From positions 54,680 through 118,679 of the forward strand of contig NZ_QOIO01000015.1 in the NCBI RefSeq assembly GCF_003332305.1: a DNA stretch of 64,000 bases, given 5' to 3'. A program made the translations under genes and the position numbers. The notes under the pieces were generated by a model. It saw nothing but the letters and a program-made list of their open reading frames with translations, was not told the origin of the DNA and made no database searches. Of this stretch, positions 1 through 9,032 are shown one piece after another (within the stretch, counting starts at the first letter, position 1; each line of letters starts with the position of its first letter). Source of the DNA: Microvirga aerophila. GTDB lineage: Bacteria; Pseudomonadota; Alphaproteobacteria; Rhizobiales; Beijerinckiaceae.

Positions 1-109
1 GCCAGGGGCGTCCAGCGGATTGCTCTAGCGAATCGTGCGGTAAGCCGAATCCACGTTTGCGCGGCGAACGATGCGCCGCTCTTGAAGTGCGCCGGACCGG
101 AAGGACTCA

Positions 110-568
110 TCAGGCGGCCTTCGGGTACTCGGTCATGATCGCGTAAAGGGCCGCGGCGTCGCGGGTGGCGCGCACCCGCTCGATCAGGCCGGGCTCGCGC
201 AGGACGCGGGCGACCCGCGACAGCGCCTTGAGATGGTCCGCCCCGGCCCCTTCGGGGGCCAGGAGCAGGAACAGGATATCGACCCGTTGACCATCCAGGG
301 CCTCGAACTCGATAGGCTTCTCCAGCCGCGCCATCAGGCCGAAGATGCGGGTCAGGCCCGGCAGCTTCCCGTGCGGGATGGCGATTCCCTCGCCGATTCC
401 CGTGGAGCCGAGGCGCTCCCGCTGCAGCAGCGCCTCGAAGACGGCGGTCTGGTCGAGGCCCGTCAGCCGCGCCGCATGGAGCGCCAGCTCCTGAAGAGCC
501 TGTTTTTTACCGTTGACGCGAAGCGCGGGCAGAACGGCTTGGGGGTCGAGGAAGTCCAGCAAGGGCAT
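110..568 (-). CDS. ptsN: Nitrogen PTS enzyme IIA (PtsN/EIIA-Ntr)
   Basis: 152 aa, the usual length of a stand-alone EIIA-Ntr domain. The phosphorylatable histidine is visible as H66 in the GIAIPHGKL motif, and the later DILFLLLAPEG strand is typical of the fold. The family is the phosphoacceptor of the regulatory PtsP-NPr-EIIA chain linking nitrogen and potassium status to regulation; it does not transport sugar. It lies downstream of hpf and rpoN on the same strand, the classic rpoN-hpf-ptsN arrangement of proteobacteria, with an 80-base gap to hpf. Confidence 0.93.
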   Translation of the reverse strand: MPLLDFLDPQAVLPALRVNGKKQALQELALHAARLTGLDQTAVFEALLQRERLGSTGIGEGIAIPHGKLPGLTRIFGLMARLEKPIEFEALDGQRVDILFLLLAPEGAGADHLKALSRVARVLREPGLIERVRATRDAAALYAIMTEYPKAA

Positions 569-648
569 CGATCAAGCTGCATATGTTGTGAGGCCGATAT
601 GGCCTCGCACTGGTCCAAGCAAGTCCCGGGCCAAAACGGCAAAACCCG

Positions 649-1227
649 TCAAGACTGCGCCGGCGGAGGGTCGACCCATCCGATCGCCCCGTCGCCGCGG
701 CGGTATACGACGTTCACGCGGCCGGAGCTAGCGTGGATGAACACCAAAGCGGCCGCGCCGGTCAAATCGAGCCGCATCACGGCGTCGCTCACCGATAGAC
801 GGTGCAGCTCCTTCGTGGTCTCCGCAATCACTACCGGGTGGTAACCCTCTTCCTCGATAGCCTCGTCGCTCGGGGCCTCGAACACCGAATAGGGCGCCGC
901 GAGGCTGGGGCTGCGGCTGCTTCCGGAGGAGGCAGGGTGATCCTTGAGCCTCTGCTTGTAGCGGCGAAGACGCCGTTCGATCCGCTCGGCGCTCTGGTCG
1001 AAGCTGGCATAGGCGTCCTGGGCGGCCCCCGTGGCCTCGAGGGTCATGCCCGAATTCAGGTGAAGAACGCAATCCGTCCGGAAGCCGGCCCCGTCCCGGG
1101 TGACCGTCACATGGCCCGAATAGCCCCCGTCGAAATACTTGGTCAGCGCGCCGGCCATGCGCGCCTGCACCTGGGACCTAAGGGCCTCGCCGATATCGAG
1201 ATTCTTGCCGGATACCCTCAGTGACAT
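649..1227 (-). CDS. hpf: Long ribosome hibernation-promoting factor
   Basis: 192 aa. Residues 1-100 form the HPF/RaiA N-terminal domain (starts MSLRVSGKNLDIGEAL, with basic helix RIERRLRRYKQRLKDH). A linker leads to a C-terminal domain (about residues 130-190, with HRLSVSDAVMRLDL and VYRRGDGAIGW) that in the long-HPF family dimerises 70S ribosomes into inactive 100S particles in stationary phase. The ATG follows a GGAGA-like ribosome site. It sits between rpoN and ptsN, as in many alphaproteobacteria. Confidence 0.93.
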   Translation of the reverse strand: MSLRVSGKNLDIGEALRSQVQARMAGALTKYFDGGYSGHVTVTRDGAGFRTDCVLHLNSGMTLEATGAAQDAYASFDQSAERIERRLRRYKQRLKDHPASSGSSRSPSLAAPYSVFEAPSDEAIEEEGYHPVVIAETTKELHRLSVSDAVMRLDLTGAAALVFIHASSGRVNVVYRRGDGAIGWVDPPPAQS

Positions 1228-1263
1228 GGCGATCTCCTTGGTTCGTTTCCCCGTGCGCCCTTG

Positions 1264-1319
1264 AGCGGCGCACCATTCGGACCGGAAAAACCGGTTCTGC
1301 TTTTTCGCGCGATACGCTT
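1264..1319. repeat. Short palindromic intergenic element, copy 1
   Basis: Between rpoN and hpf. The centre ACCGGAAAAACCGGT forms a hairpin and the outer arms read gcggcgcacc and gcgatacgct. The pattern of outer GCGCATC-like arms around an inner CCGG...AAAA...CCGG core recurs near 8022 and 12545. It looks like a member of the small palindromic intergenic repeats common in Hyphomicrobiales; it could also end rpoN transcripts. Confidence 0.4.
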
Positions 1320-1405
1320 GCCCGGACGGTTGCCGGTCGCGGTGAGTCTTGATGGGATGATGATGGTTTCAATGAGGTCAAAACCAGCCTTGAGGTTTTT
1401 ATCGG

Positions 1406-2830
1406 TTACGATGCCTTCCGACGATGCTTGCTCATTCGTCGCCGTTCGGCCGATGAGGGAATGCGGAGGGCCTCGCGGTATTTCGCGACGGTCCGGCGAG
1501 CGACTTCGATACCTTCCAGCTTCAATTTTTGGGCAATTGCATCATCCGACAGCACAGCTCCGGGGGCCTCGGCTCCGATCAACTGTCCAATCCGGTGCCG
1601 CACGGCATTCGACGAATGCCCGCCCTCGCCCGCGGCCGCATTGAAGAAATACTTCATCTGGAAGACGCCGCCAGCCGTGCCGATCGCCTTGTTGGCGACC
1701 ACCCGTGAGACAGTTGATTCGTGCATGCCGATCGCTTCGGCCACATTCTTGAGGGTGAGCGGCCGAAAGGCCGCGACCCCGTGCCGGAAGAAGCCGTCCT
1801 GTTGCCGGACGATCTCGGTCGCAACCTTCAGGATCGTCTTCGCCCGCTGGTCCAGGCTGCGTGTGAGCCAATGGGCGCTCTGCAAGCATTCGGACAGAAA
1901 AACTTTCTCCTCGTCATTGCGCACCGCCTGGACGACCTGGGCGTGGTAGGTGCGGTCGAGAAGGATGCGCGGCAGGGTGTCGGGGTTGAGCTCGACCAGG
2001 AAGGCCCCATCGGGAGCGGCGCGGACGAAAACGTCGGGAACGAGCACGTCGATGGGCACGGACGTGAAGGCGAGGCCGGGTTTTGGCTTGAGACGGCGGA
2101 TCTCGGCCAGCATGTCGGCCAGATCCTCCTCGTCGACGCCGCACAGCCGCTGGAGAGCCGCGAAATCCTGCCGCGCCACCAGGTCGAGGCGCGCGAGCAG
2201 CGCCTCCATGGCTGGATCGAGCCGGTCGCGATCGCGCAGCTGGATGGTCAGGCACTCGGCGAGATTCCGCGCGCCCACCCCCGGAGGATCGAAGCCCTGG
2301 ATGAGCCGCAAACCCGCCTCGACGGCGGCAGGTGACGCCCCGACCGCATCGGCGATGTCCTCCAAGTCCTCGGTGAGGTAGCCGGCCTCGTTCAGGCTGT
2401 GGATCAGGTGCTGACCGATGGCGCGCGCCTGGGGATCGGCGGATGCCAGGTCGAGCTGCGCCTCGAGATGCTCCGTGAGGCTCGCCGCGCGGGCAAGGGT
2501 CGCCTCCAGCTCGGGCTTGATGTCGGTTTCGCCCCCGGACGCGCGGGTGGAGCCGCCCGATGAGGTTCCCTTGGGGACAGGCAGCGGCCGGGGAGCGCTT
2601 CCGCCCATGAAGCCGTCCGCGGACCGGGCGGTCTGGGCGCGGGATGCCGAAATACGCGGCAGCGCGCCGCCTTCCGCCTCCTGCAGGAGAGGATTTCGCT
2701 CGAGCTCGGCTTCCACATAGGCGCAAAGCTCGGCGTGGGAGAGCTGCAGAAGCTTGATCGACTGAAGCAGCTGCGGAGTCATCACCAGGGACTGGCCTTG
2801 GCGTAGTTCGAGCCGTTGCATTGAACTCAT
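1406..2830 (-). CDS. rpoN: RNA polymerase sigma-54 factor RpoN
   Basis: 474 aa. The N-terminal region I is clear (LRQGQSLVMTPQLLQSIKLL, contacting enhancer-binding activators), followed by an acidic linker, the core-binding region (about 120-310), a helix-turn-helix region (NVAEAIGMHESTVSRVVANK) and the RpoN box ARRTVAKYRE at about 444-453 that reads the -24 promoter element. Length is near the family norm of 480-510. It is followed by hpf and ptsN. A transcript start in the 150 bases above 2830 is likely because the next gene upstream is on the other strand. Confidence 0.96.
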   Translation of the reverse strand: MSSMQRLELRQGQSLVMTPQLLQSIKLLQLSHAELCAYVEAELERNPLLQEAEGGALPRISASRAQTARSADGFMGGSAPRPLPVPKGTSSGGSTRASGGETDIKPELEATLARAASLTEHLEAQLDLASADPQARAIGQHLIHSLNEAGYLTEDLEDIADAVGASPAAVEAGLRLIQGFDPPGVGARNLAECLTIQLRDRDRLDPAMEALLARLDLVARQDFAALQRLCGVDEEDLADMLAEIRRLKPKPGLAFTSVPIDVLVPDVFVRAAPDGAFLVELNPDTLPRILLDRTYHAQVVQAVRNDEEKVFLSECLQSAHWLTRSLDQRAKTILKVATEIVRQQDGFFRHGVAAFRPLTLKNVAEAIGMHESTVSRVVANKAIGTAGGVFQMKYFFNAAAGEGGHSSNAVRHRIGQLIGAEAPGAVLSDDAIAQKLKLEGIEVARRTVAKYREALRIPSSAERRRMSKHRRKAS

Positions 2831-3022
2831 GACGGCATCCAGCGAACCTCTCGCATGTCTTAAGCATGCCCTCTTGGTTTACTGCGCCGTCTGCCCGCCG
2901 TCAAAAGGGAAGGTTTCCTAAGGTTAGGTCTTGTTCATGATCCGACGTGGTCGCAGGCTCGCAGCCGGGCCTGCCGATCCTATATGGACAGGATCATTCA
3001 TCCCGAACCGCGGGAGACGGGG

Positions 3023-3553
3023 ATGCAGAACGACGAGCCGGAAGCCCCTGCCGCCTTGGACGAGGCGACGCTTGCCTTCGCGCAGCGGGTCTTCGGCCAT
3101 GCTCGGGCCGGGCGCGCGGCGGAGCTGGCGAAACTCCTCGGAATGGGCCTTCCGGCGAATCTGCGCAACGAGAAGGGCGACAGCCTTCTCATGCTCGCGT
3201 GCTATCACGGGCACGTGGAGGCCGCCCGGCGGCTTCTGGAGCATGGGGCCGATCCGGAACTCGCCAACGATCGCGGCCAAACTCCTCTGGCGGGCGCGGC
3301 CTTCAAGGGCGATGCAGACATGGCGCGGCTGCTCCTGGAACAAGGCGCGAGGGTCGACGGCGCGGGCCCGGACGGAAAGACCGCCCTGATGATCGCCGCC
3401 ATGTTCGACCGCATGGAGATCGTGGAACTGCTGCTCGCCTCGGGAGCGGACCCGGCCGCAAGGGATGCCGGGGGCCTTACGGCCGCGGACGCAGCGCAGA
3501 AGATGGGCGCCTTGAACACCGGGGCCCGGCTGGCGCAGCCCAGCCAGGCTTGA
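3023..3553 (+). CDS. Ankyrin-repeat protein
   Basis: About 176 aa from the ATG at 3023 (GGGAGA seven bases upstream); an in-frame ATG at 2984 would add 13 residues. Four ankyrin repeats can be read, each with the G-x-TPL / A-x-xGH signature (GDSLLMLACYHGH, GQTPLAGAAFKGD, GKTALMIAAMFDR and a final GGLTAADAAQ). No signal peptide is seen, so it is probably a cytoplasmic protein-binding module. It lies alone on the plus strand between rpoN and the YihY gene. Its partner is unknown. Confidence 0.85.
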   Translation: MQNDEPEAPAALDEATLAFAQRVFGHARAGRAAELAKLLGMGLPANLRNEKGDSLLMLACYHGHVEAARRLLEHGADPELANDRGQTPLAGAAFKGDADMARLLLEQGARVDGAGPDGKTALMIAAMFDRMEIVELLLASGADPAARDAGGLTAADAAQKMGALNTGARLAQPSQA

Positions 3554-3656
3554 AGAGCCGAGAGGGTTATGAGCCGACCCCTCAGGATGAGGGTCGGAGG
3601 CAGGAGCCGACCTGCTGAGGGTGAGGCTTGCACGGCTTGTCTCGTCCAGCCTCCTC

Positions 3657-4841
3657 CTAGGCCTTGGCCACGCCGACCGTGTCGGCCATCTGGGCCCCAC
3701 GGGTGCCGAGGGGCTGATGACTGCCCTCGGTGGTGTCCTTGGATGTCTGGTGCTCCATCTCGGCGTTGACCTCCGCACCCACCAGCACCACGATGCTGGA
3801 GATCCAGATCCACGTCATGAAGCCGATGACGGCGCCGAGGGAGCCATAGGTCTCGTTGTAGCTGCCGAAGTTCGACACGTACCAGGAGAACAGCATCGAC
3901 ACCGCGAGCCACAGCACCGCGGCCACGACGCCGCCGGGCGTCACCCATTTCCACTCCGCCTTGTCGCGGCTCGGGCCGAAGCGATAGAGCAGCGCCAAGC
4001 CGAGCACCACGCAGGCCAGGAGAACCGGCCACCGGGCAATCGACAGGAGCCATTCGGCCCTGCTCCCGAGCCCGATGAAATTCAGCAGGATCGGCAGAAC
4101 GATGATTCCGCCAACCGCCGTGAGCAGGAACACGATGGCGCCCAGGGTGAAAGTCAGTGACATGAGGTTGAGCTTGATAAAGCTTCTCTTCTCCTCCTCG
4201 TCGTAGACGATGTTGAGGGCGTCGAAGACGGCCTTCATGCCCGCATTGGCGCTCCACAGCGAAATGACCAGACCAATCACAAAGCTCAGTCCCAGGGTTC
4301 CCCCGCCCTGCGAGGCGATGCGGGTGACCTGCTCGCGAATGATGTCGAGGGCCCCGCCCGGCATGATCCCCGACAGGGTGTTGAGGTGATCCTGGATCGT
4401 TACCGGGTCGGCGAAAAGGCCGTAGATGGACACCAGAGCGGCGATGGCCGGGAAGACGGCCAGCAACGCATAATAGGTGACGCCGGCTGCGACCGACATC
4501 ACCCGGTCCTTGTTGAATTCCTCATAGGTCCGCCACAGGATGTCCTTCCATCCCTTGGCGGGAATCTCCGTCGGGGTGTCGGCGTGCCGGCCGCGTCCGC
4601 TCTCCTGGGTCGCCTGCTCCGGCGGCGCATGCTGCTTCTCGCCAAAGCCCCTGTCCGCACCGTCATCGCGACTACCGGCCCCATTCTGTTGCGGACGCCT
4701 GGCATGGGCGGGCCTTGCGGCGCGCTCGCTTCCGGCGATCACCCGGATCAGGGCCCAGCCGAGGACGACCGACATCATGGTGGCTATCGCGGTCGGAGAC
4801 TGACCTTCGCGGGGTGGCTGGACAGCAGGATTGTTCGCCAT
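3657..4841 (-). CDS. YihY/BrkB-family inner-membrane protein
   Basis: 394 aa. After a TM-like segment (about 20-40) and a charged, low-complexity linker (about 45-95), the YihY/BrkB domain begins at GWKDILWRTYEEFNKDRVMSVAAG and carries about six membrane segments, ending near residue 360 with WIWISSIVVLVGAEVNAEMEHQ. The family was once annotated as RNase BN; that activity belongs to another protein, so the function is open. The extra N-terminal segment before the domain is longer than in E. coli YihY. Confidence 0.88.
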   Translation of the reverse strand: MANNPAVQPPREGQSPTAIATMMSVVLGWALIRVIAGSERAARPAHARRPQQNGAGSRDDGADRGFGEKQHAPPEQATQESGRGRHADTPTEIPAKGWKDILWRTYEEFNKDRVMSVAAGVTYYALLAVFPAIAALVSIYGLFADPVTIQDHLNTLSGIMPGGALDIIREQVTRIASQGGGTLGLSFVIGLVISLWSANAGMKAVFDALNIVYDEEEKRSFIKLNLMSLTFTLGAIVFLLTAVGGIIVLPILLNFIGLGSRAEWLLSIARWPVLLACVVLGLALLYRFGPSRDKAEWKWVTPGGVVAAVLWLAVSMLFSWYVSNFGSYNETYGSLGAVIGFMTWIWISSIVVLVGAEVNAEMEHQTSKDTTEGSHQPLGTRGAQMADTVGVAKA

Positions 4842-4990
4842 GATCGGGCCGGGCCTCGTTGATCGGATGCCAAACGGACAGGCTTGGCTCCAATCTAACC
4901 TCTTGAGGAAGCGGCGGTTCCGGCAGCCGCGTGGCGTCGGCCCGCGATCACGATCCGATCGCCGGACTGCTCATACGGCGTTTCGACGCC

Positions 4991-5836
4991 CTAGAGGCGG
5001 AAATCCTCGCCGAGATAGAGGCGGCGCACGTCTTCGTTGGCCACGATGGCATCCGGGTGGCCTTCGGTCAGAACGCGGCCCGAATGGATGATGTAGGCGC
5101 GATCGATCAGGCCAAGGGTCTCGCGGACGTTGTGGTCGGTGATCAACACGCCGATGCCGCGGCGGGTCAGGTGCCGCACGAGGTTCTGAATGTCGCCGAC
5201 CGCGATCGGGTCGATGCCCGCGAAAGGCTCGTCGAGCAGCATGAAGGTCGGCTCGCCGGCCAGCGCCCGGGCGATCTCGCAGCGCCGCCTCTCGCCGCCC
5301 GAGAGCGCGATGGACGGGGCCTTGCGCAGGCGCGTGATGTTGAACTCGTCGAGCAGCGCGTCGAGCTTGCGCTCGCGCTCCTTGCGGCTCGGCTCGACGA
5401 TCTCGAGCACCGCCCGGATGTTGTCCTCCACGTTGAGGCCGCGAAAGATCGAGGCCTCCTGCGGCAGGTAGCCGATGCCGAGGCGCGCACGGCGGTACAT
5501 GGGCAGCTGCGTCACCTCGTGGCCGTCGAGACTGATGACGCCCTTATCGGCCGAGACCAGACCGGTGATCATGTAGAAGATGGTGGTCTTGCCCGCGCCG
5601 TTGGGCCCCAAGAGGCCAACGGCCTCGCCGGCCCGCACATTGAGGGCGGCCTCATGCACCACCGTGCGGCCGCGATAGCTCTTCTGCAGTCCTTTGACGG
5701 CCAGCACGCCAGGTCCGCCGAAGACCGACACGGGTCCGGACGCCTCATAGAACTGGTGGCCGGGGGCGGCGAGCTCCGTCTCCAGGAGGCGCGAATCCGC
5801 CGGACGTGCTTGAGAGCGGTTGAAGAGTGGTTTCAA
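4991..5836 (-). CDS. lptB: Lipopolysaccharide export ATPase LptB
   Basis: ABC ATPase of the LPS transport machine. Walker A is GPNGAGKTT, the Q-loop is in YLPQEASIFRG, the signature LSGGERRRCEIARAL and Walker B FMLLDEPFAGID; MYRRARLGIGYLPQ is diagnostic of LptB. The domain begins near 5700. The start is uncertain: no ATG is available after lptA stops at 5889. The coordinates use a TTG at 5836 (281 aa, giving the short N-terminal extension common in this order); a GTG at 5731 with GAGG upstream would give 246 aa, nearer E. coli. It follows lptA with a short gap, so lptC-lptA-lptB form one operon. Confidence 0.93.
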   Translation of the reverse strand: MKPLFNRSQARPADSRLLETELAAPGHQFYEASGPVSVFGGPGVLAVKGLQKSYRGRTVVHEAALNVRAGEAVGLLGPNGAGKTTIFYMITGLVSADKGVISLDGHEVTQLPMYRRARLGIGYLPQEASIFRGLNVEDNIRAVLEIVEPSRKERERKLDALLDEFNITRLRKAPSIALSGGERRRCEIARALAGEPTFMLLDEPFAGIDPIAVGDIQNLVRHLTRRGIGVLITDHNVRETLGLIDRAYIIHSGRVLTEGHPDAIVANEDVRRLYLGEDFRL

Positions 5837-5888
5837 AGGGCCAATCGCTGCAATGGGAGGGATTTTACCGAAGCGGCTCCAAGTCGTC

Positions 5889-6524
5889 TCAGTTCGTCGC
5901 CGGCGGCTTCTTGGGCTGTGCCGCCGGTTTGGCGCCAGCCGCCGCGCCTGCTCCGGTCGGGGCTGGGCCGCCACTGCCGGGGACGAATAGGGCCCTGACC
6001 CGTCCGCCCTCCACATTAGCCACGCCCGTATCGAGGTCGTAGACGACCCGCTCGCCCTTCGTGACGTTCGGTCCGTCGCTGAGCACGGCGTTGCCGGTGA
6101 GGAAGATCTTGTTGGCCGTGCGATCGAAGCTGGCGTTGTTGCCGGTGGCGACCTGGGTCTTCGACACGATCGTGACAGGCCCCTTGCAGTCGATCTTCTT
6201 GATCGAGCTGTCATTGGCGCCTGCCGCCGCGGGCGGGCCGCCGCCTTCTCGATTCTGCTCGTAGTAGACGGTCATGAGCGTGCAGTTCATGGTGCTCTCG
6301 CCCTGAACCGCCACCACGTTGCCGGTGAAGACCGCCCGGCCCTCCTTGTCGAAAACGTCGAGGCTGTCGGCGTCGATCTTGATCGGCTCCTTGCTGGATC
6401 CGAAATTGCCGAAGCCGACGGCGCGCTCCTTGCCGGCGCTCACCTGGGCCGACGCGGCGGCGATCCAGAGCGGCGCCGAAAGGAGAAGCGCGCCCGCGAG
6501 CGCGGCGTGTCTGAAGGTGATCAT
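5889..6524 (-). CDS. lptA: LPS transport periplasmic protein LptA
   Basis: 211 aa. A signal peptide occupies residues 1-25 (ITFRHAALAGALLLSAPLWIAAASA), followed by an OstA/LptA beta-jellyroll domain (PIKIDADSLDVFDKEGRAVF and repeated TGN-A/V strands), which bridges the inner-membrane LptBFGC complex and outer-membrane LptD. The C terminus is a Pro/Ala/Lys-rich tail. The ATG overlaps the lptC stop codon as ATGA, so the two are translationally coupled. Confidence 0.92.
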   Translation of the reverse strand: MITFRHAALAGALLLSAPLWIAAASAQVSAGKERAVGFGNFGSSKEPIKIDADSLDVFDKEGRAVFTGNVVAVQGESTMNCTLMTVYYEQNREGGGPPAAAGANDSSIKKIDCKGPVTIVSKTQVATGNNASFDRTANKIFLTGNAVLSDGPNVTKGERVVYDLDTGVANVEGGRVRALFVPGSGGPAPTGAGAAAGAKPAAQPKKPPATN

Positions 6525-7321
6525 GGCTTTGAACTTGTGGGTTGGGCCGACGGGGCCGCAGAGGCGGTGCCCGCAGGATCGGATGCGGGGGAGGACGGGT
6601 CGGACGCCGAGCCGCGGAACGTGGTGCTGACCCGGCCCTTGAAGTGCAGGATCTTGCCGTTGTCCTTGACCTCGAGGCCCGCGGCCTCGATCAATCCGTT
6701 GTTCATGGACACGGTGACGGGTTCCTTGGACACCACGGTGCCGGCCTTGAAGTCCACAAAGGCCGAGCGGAGCTTGACGTCCTGTCCGCCATCGGTCCGG
6801 ACGCGTACATCCTGGCGCAGGTTCATCTGCTCCTTCTGGGTGTTCAGCACGCCGACGGCGGCTTCGAGCCGGGCGACGCTGCCCCGGTCGTCCGTGACGA
6901 GGCGGGCCCGGAGGTCCTTCAACTCGACGAGGTTCGGGTTCTTGACGTCCTGCGTGGCGGCGCTCGCCGTTACCTCGTAGGGACGATTGTCGTTGCGGAA
7001 GCCCGTCAGCTTCGGGCTTTCCATGGTGACGTTCGTGCCGTTCACCGAGATGGGGCCGACCGTCAGACCCTCGATGTTCCGGAACGGATCGAGATACGCC
7101 ACGAGGCCCAGCGCGACGATTGCCAGGAAGGCCCCGACCGGAATGACGATCTTGGCGAACCGGACCCAATGCGAATGCCGGCGGGCTTTGGAGAAGGCGC
7201 GCGAGCGTGCGACGGCCTGCGAGGCCGGGCTGCCGCCTATCGTCGTGATGCCGCTTGTTCCCGCCACTCTCGAAAAACCCCTCATTGCCGCAAACAGGCC
7301 GGTGCCATGACTGAAAGCCAT
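6521..7321 (-). CDS. lptC: LPS export protein LptC
   Basis: 266 aa. A basic N-terminal region precedes one transmembrane anchor (about 55-75, IVIPVGAFLAIVALGLVAYL), then the periplasmic LptC domain (VNGTNVTMESPKLTGF, PYEVTAS and the C-terminal GLEVKDNGKILHFKGRV). The low-complexity Ser/Pro/Ala tail after residue 240 is an extra feature. It is the first gene of the lptC-lptA-lptB operon. The start at 7321 is one of two nearby methionines; MRGFSRVAG at 7285 is the alternative. Confidence 0.88.
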   Translation of the reverse strand: MAFSHGTGLFAAMRGFSRVAGTSGITTIGGSPASQAVARSRAFSKARRHSHWVRFAKIVIPVGAFLAIVALGLVAYLDPFRNIEGLTVGPISVNGTNVTMESPKLTGFRNDNRPYEVTASAATQDVKNPNLVELKDLRARLVTDDRGSVARLEAAVGVLNTQKEQMNLRQDVRVRTDGGQDVKLRSAFVDFKAGTVVSKEPVTVSMNNGLIEAAGLEVKDNGKILHFKGRVSTTFRGSASDPSSPASDPAGTASAAPSAQPTSSKP

Positions 7322-7371
7322 GGCAATGTTGTGACGGACAAGGATTTTATGCGTGAAAGTTTAAGCCGCCG

Positions 7372-7986
7372 TCAACTATGGGCGAAGATGTCGGTCTCGG
7401 GCCATCCCAGAAGGTCGAGCTGGGACCTTGTCGGCAGGAACGAAAAGCACTGATGCGCCACGCCCAGCCGGTTCTCCCGCTCCAGCATGCGGTCGAGCTT
7501 CTCCCGCAGGGCATGCAGGTGCAGGACGTCCGACGCCGCATAGTCGAGCTGCGCCTGGGTGAGCGTGTCCGCGCCCCAGTCGGAGGATTGCTGCTGCTTA
7601 GAGATTTCCACGCCGAGCTGCTCGCGCACCAGGTCCTTCAATCCGTGCCGGTCCGTATAGGTACGTACCAGCCGGGAGGCGACCTTGGTGCAATAGACCG
7701 GGCGCGGCATCACCCCGAAAGCGTGGAACAGGACCGCGAGGTCGAACCGCGCGAAGTGGAAGATCTTGAGCACGCTCTCGTCGGACAAAACCCGAATTAG
7801 GTTTTGCGGGACAGGTCCGTCCTTGAGGATCTGCACCACGTCGGCGGTGCCGTCGCCGGTCGAGATCTGCACCACGCAGAGCCGGTCGCGGTGCGGGTTG
7901 AGCCCCAGGGTCTCGGTGTCGATCGCAATCGCCGGGCCCGGCTTGTAGTCCGCGGGCAGGTCGCCGCGATGGAAACGCACTGTCAT
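7372..7986 (-). CDS. Short RNase D-type 3'-5' exonuclease
   Basis: About 204 aa. The DEDD exonuclease motifs are present: AIDTETLGL (motif I), FARFDLAVL (II) and YAASDVLHLHALR (III, YxxxD). There is no HRDC domain after the catalytic core, unlike E. coli RNase D (about 375 aa), which is normal for the short alphaproteobacterial form. It would trim structured-RNA 3' ends. The start is MTVRFHRGD at 7986; an upstream methionine at 8016 lacks support. It lies just upstream of lptC on the same strand, 50 bases away. Confidence 0.88.
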   Translation of the reverse strand: MTVRFHRGDLPADYKPGPAIAIDTETLGLNPHRDRLCVVQISTGDGTADVVQILKDGPVPQNLIRVLSDESVLKIFHFARFDLAVLFHAFGVMPRPVYCTKVASRLVRTYTDRHGLKDLVREQLGVEISKQQQSSDWGADTLTQAQLDYAASDVLHLHALREKLDRMLERENRLGVAHQCFSFLPTRSQLDLLGWPETDIFAHS

Positions 7987-8021
7987 GAGAAGTCCAGATC
8001 GGAATGGGTTCGCCAATGCCT

Positions 8022-8075
8022 GTAGCGCATGATCCGCCGAAGTGTAAGCGGTTCGGCCGCAGGATCATGGGTCGC
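8022..8075. repeat. Short palindromic intergenic element, copy 2
   Basis: Outer arms GCGCATGATCC and GGATCATGGGTCGC enclose an inner hairpin with arms GCCGAA and TTCGGC. The layout resembles the elements at 1264 and 12545. It lies in the gap above the RNase D gene. Confidence 0.45.
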
Positions 8076-8111
8076 TTCGAGAAGAGAGCGAGAAATGCGC
8101 CTGCGGGCCGG

Positions 8112-8142
8112 AAAAACAGACCCCGCCGGGGCGGGGCCTGTT
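8112..8142 (-). terminator. Rho-independent terminator of the glycine-rich protein gene
   Basis: Read on the minus strand, AACAGGCCCCGCC and GGCGGGGTCTGTT pair almost perfectly around a two-base loop and are followed by TTT. It lies 25 bases past the stop codon at 8167. Confidence 0.7.
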
Positions 8143-8166
8143 CGGGACCTTGGCCGGCTTTGGGCC

Positions 8167-8760
8167 TCAGTAGCAGGTGCGAACCCTGCGCACCACGGCA
8201 TTGCCGTTGCGGGTGACGATTCGGCGACGTTCGAAGAAGCAGCGGCTATAGGCCGGGTATGCGGCAGGCCGGTAGTAGGGCTGGGTGGCCGCGTTGGCGA
8301 TCGCCCCCAGGGCCAGGCCGCCGATCAGGCCCGCCACCACTGCGCCCCCGCCGTCATAGGAGCGCCGATAATATCCGTAGGGATAACCGCCGCCGTAATA
8401 TCCATAGTATCCGTAGCGGGGGCCGTAATAGGCGCGGCGGTAGCCTCCGCCCCAGCCATAGCCGCCACCGTAATAGGCTGGCCGGTACCCGCCACGCCAG
8501 CCGTAACGGGGCCCGTAAGCGGCGGGACGGTAGCCTCCGCGCCATCCGTAGCGCGGGCCATAAAAGCCGCCGCCGCGATAGAACCCTCCGGGCCGAGTTG
8601 CGACGAAACCCGGTCCGCCGCCCCGGAAGCGCACCGCACCACCACCGCCGCCCACGCGAACCACGCGGTAGCCTTGAGCTTCGGCGGGCGTCGGCTCGAT
8701 GGTGGCAGCGCCGCCCATGGTCAGGGCGGCGAGGGTCAGAACCTTGAGAGCCATTCTCAT
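8167..8760 (-). CDS. Secreted Gly/Tyr/Arg-rich protein
   Basis: 197 aa from the ATG at 8760, with GGAGG nine bases upstream. A signal peptide covers about residues 1-29 (RMALKVLTLAALTMGGAATIEPTPAEA). The middle is made of tandem Gly/Tyr/Arg-rich units (variants of AYYGPRYGWRGGYRPAYYG), followed by a small hydrophobic glycine segment (GGAVVAGLIGGLALGAIAN) and a Cys-containing tail ending RVRTCY. It resembles the abundant small secreted glycine-rich proteins of rhizobia and methylobacteria; function unknown. A strong terminator follows. Confidence 0.75.
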   Translation of the reverse strand: MRMALKVLTLAALTMGGAATIEPTPAEAQGYRVVRVGGGGGAVRFRGGGPGFVATRPGGFYRGGGFYGPRYGWRGGYRPAAYGPRYGWRGGYRPAYYGGGYGWGGGYRRAYYGPRYGYYGYYGGGYPYGYYRRSYDGGGAVVAGLIGGLALGAIANAATQPYYRPAAYPAYSRCFFERRRIVTRNGNAVVRRVRTCY

Positions 8761-9032
8761 GGCGTCCTCCACATTCGCAGGAACTCGCTCAATCCGACAA
8801 CGTGACCCACAGCTTCGATGTTCCGCTTTTGTTTTGCGCCGCTTCGACGCAAGACCACAAGCTGCCGGGAGGCGCTTCTGGCAGAGCCGGCTCTCGCGAC
8901 AGGCCTGAATTCCATCTCCCGATGGGATTTTTTGTCAGCACCGGCTCAGGCGTCGGAACGGAGAAATTGACGTTACGTTAACTGACAACGACGCGTTCCT
9001 CCGAGCCCGCGATATGTCAGGGAGATTTCTCG

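Noticed and set aside
5837..6214. Extending lptB to an upstream start at 6214
   Set aside because: It would run through all the lptA C-terminal coding region in another frame and has Arg/Ser-rich shadow composition.
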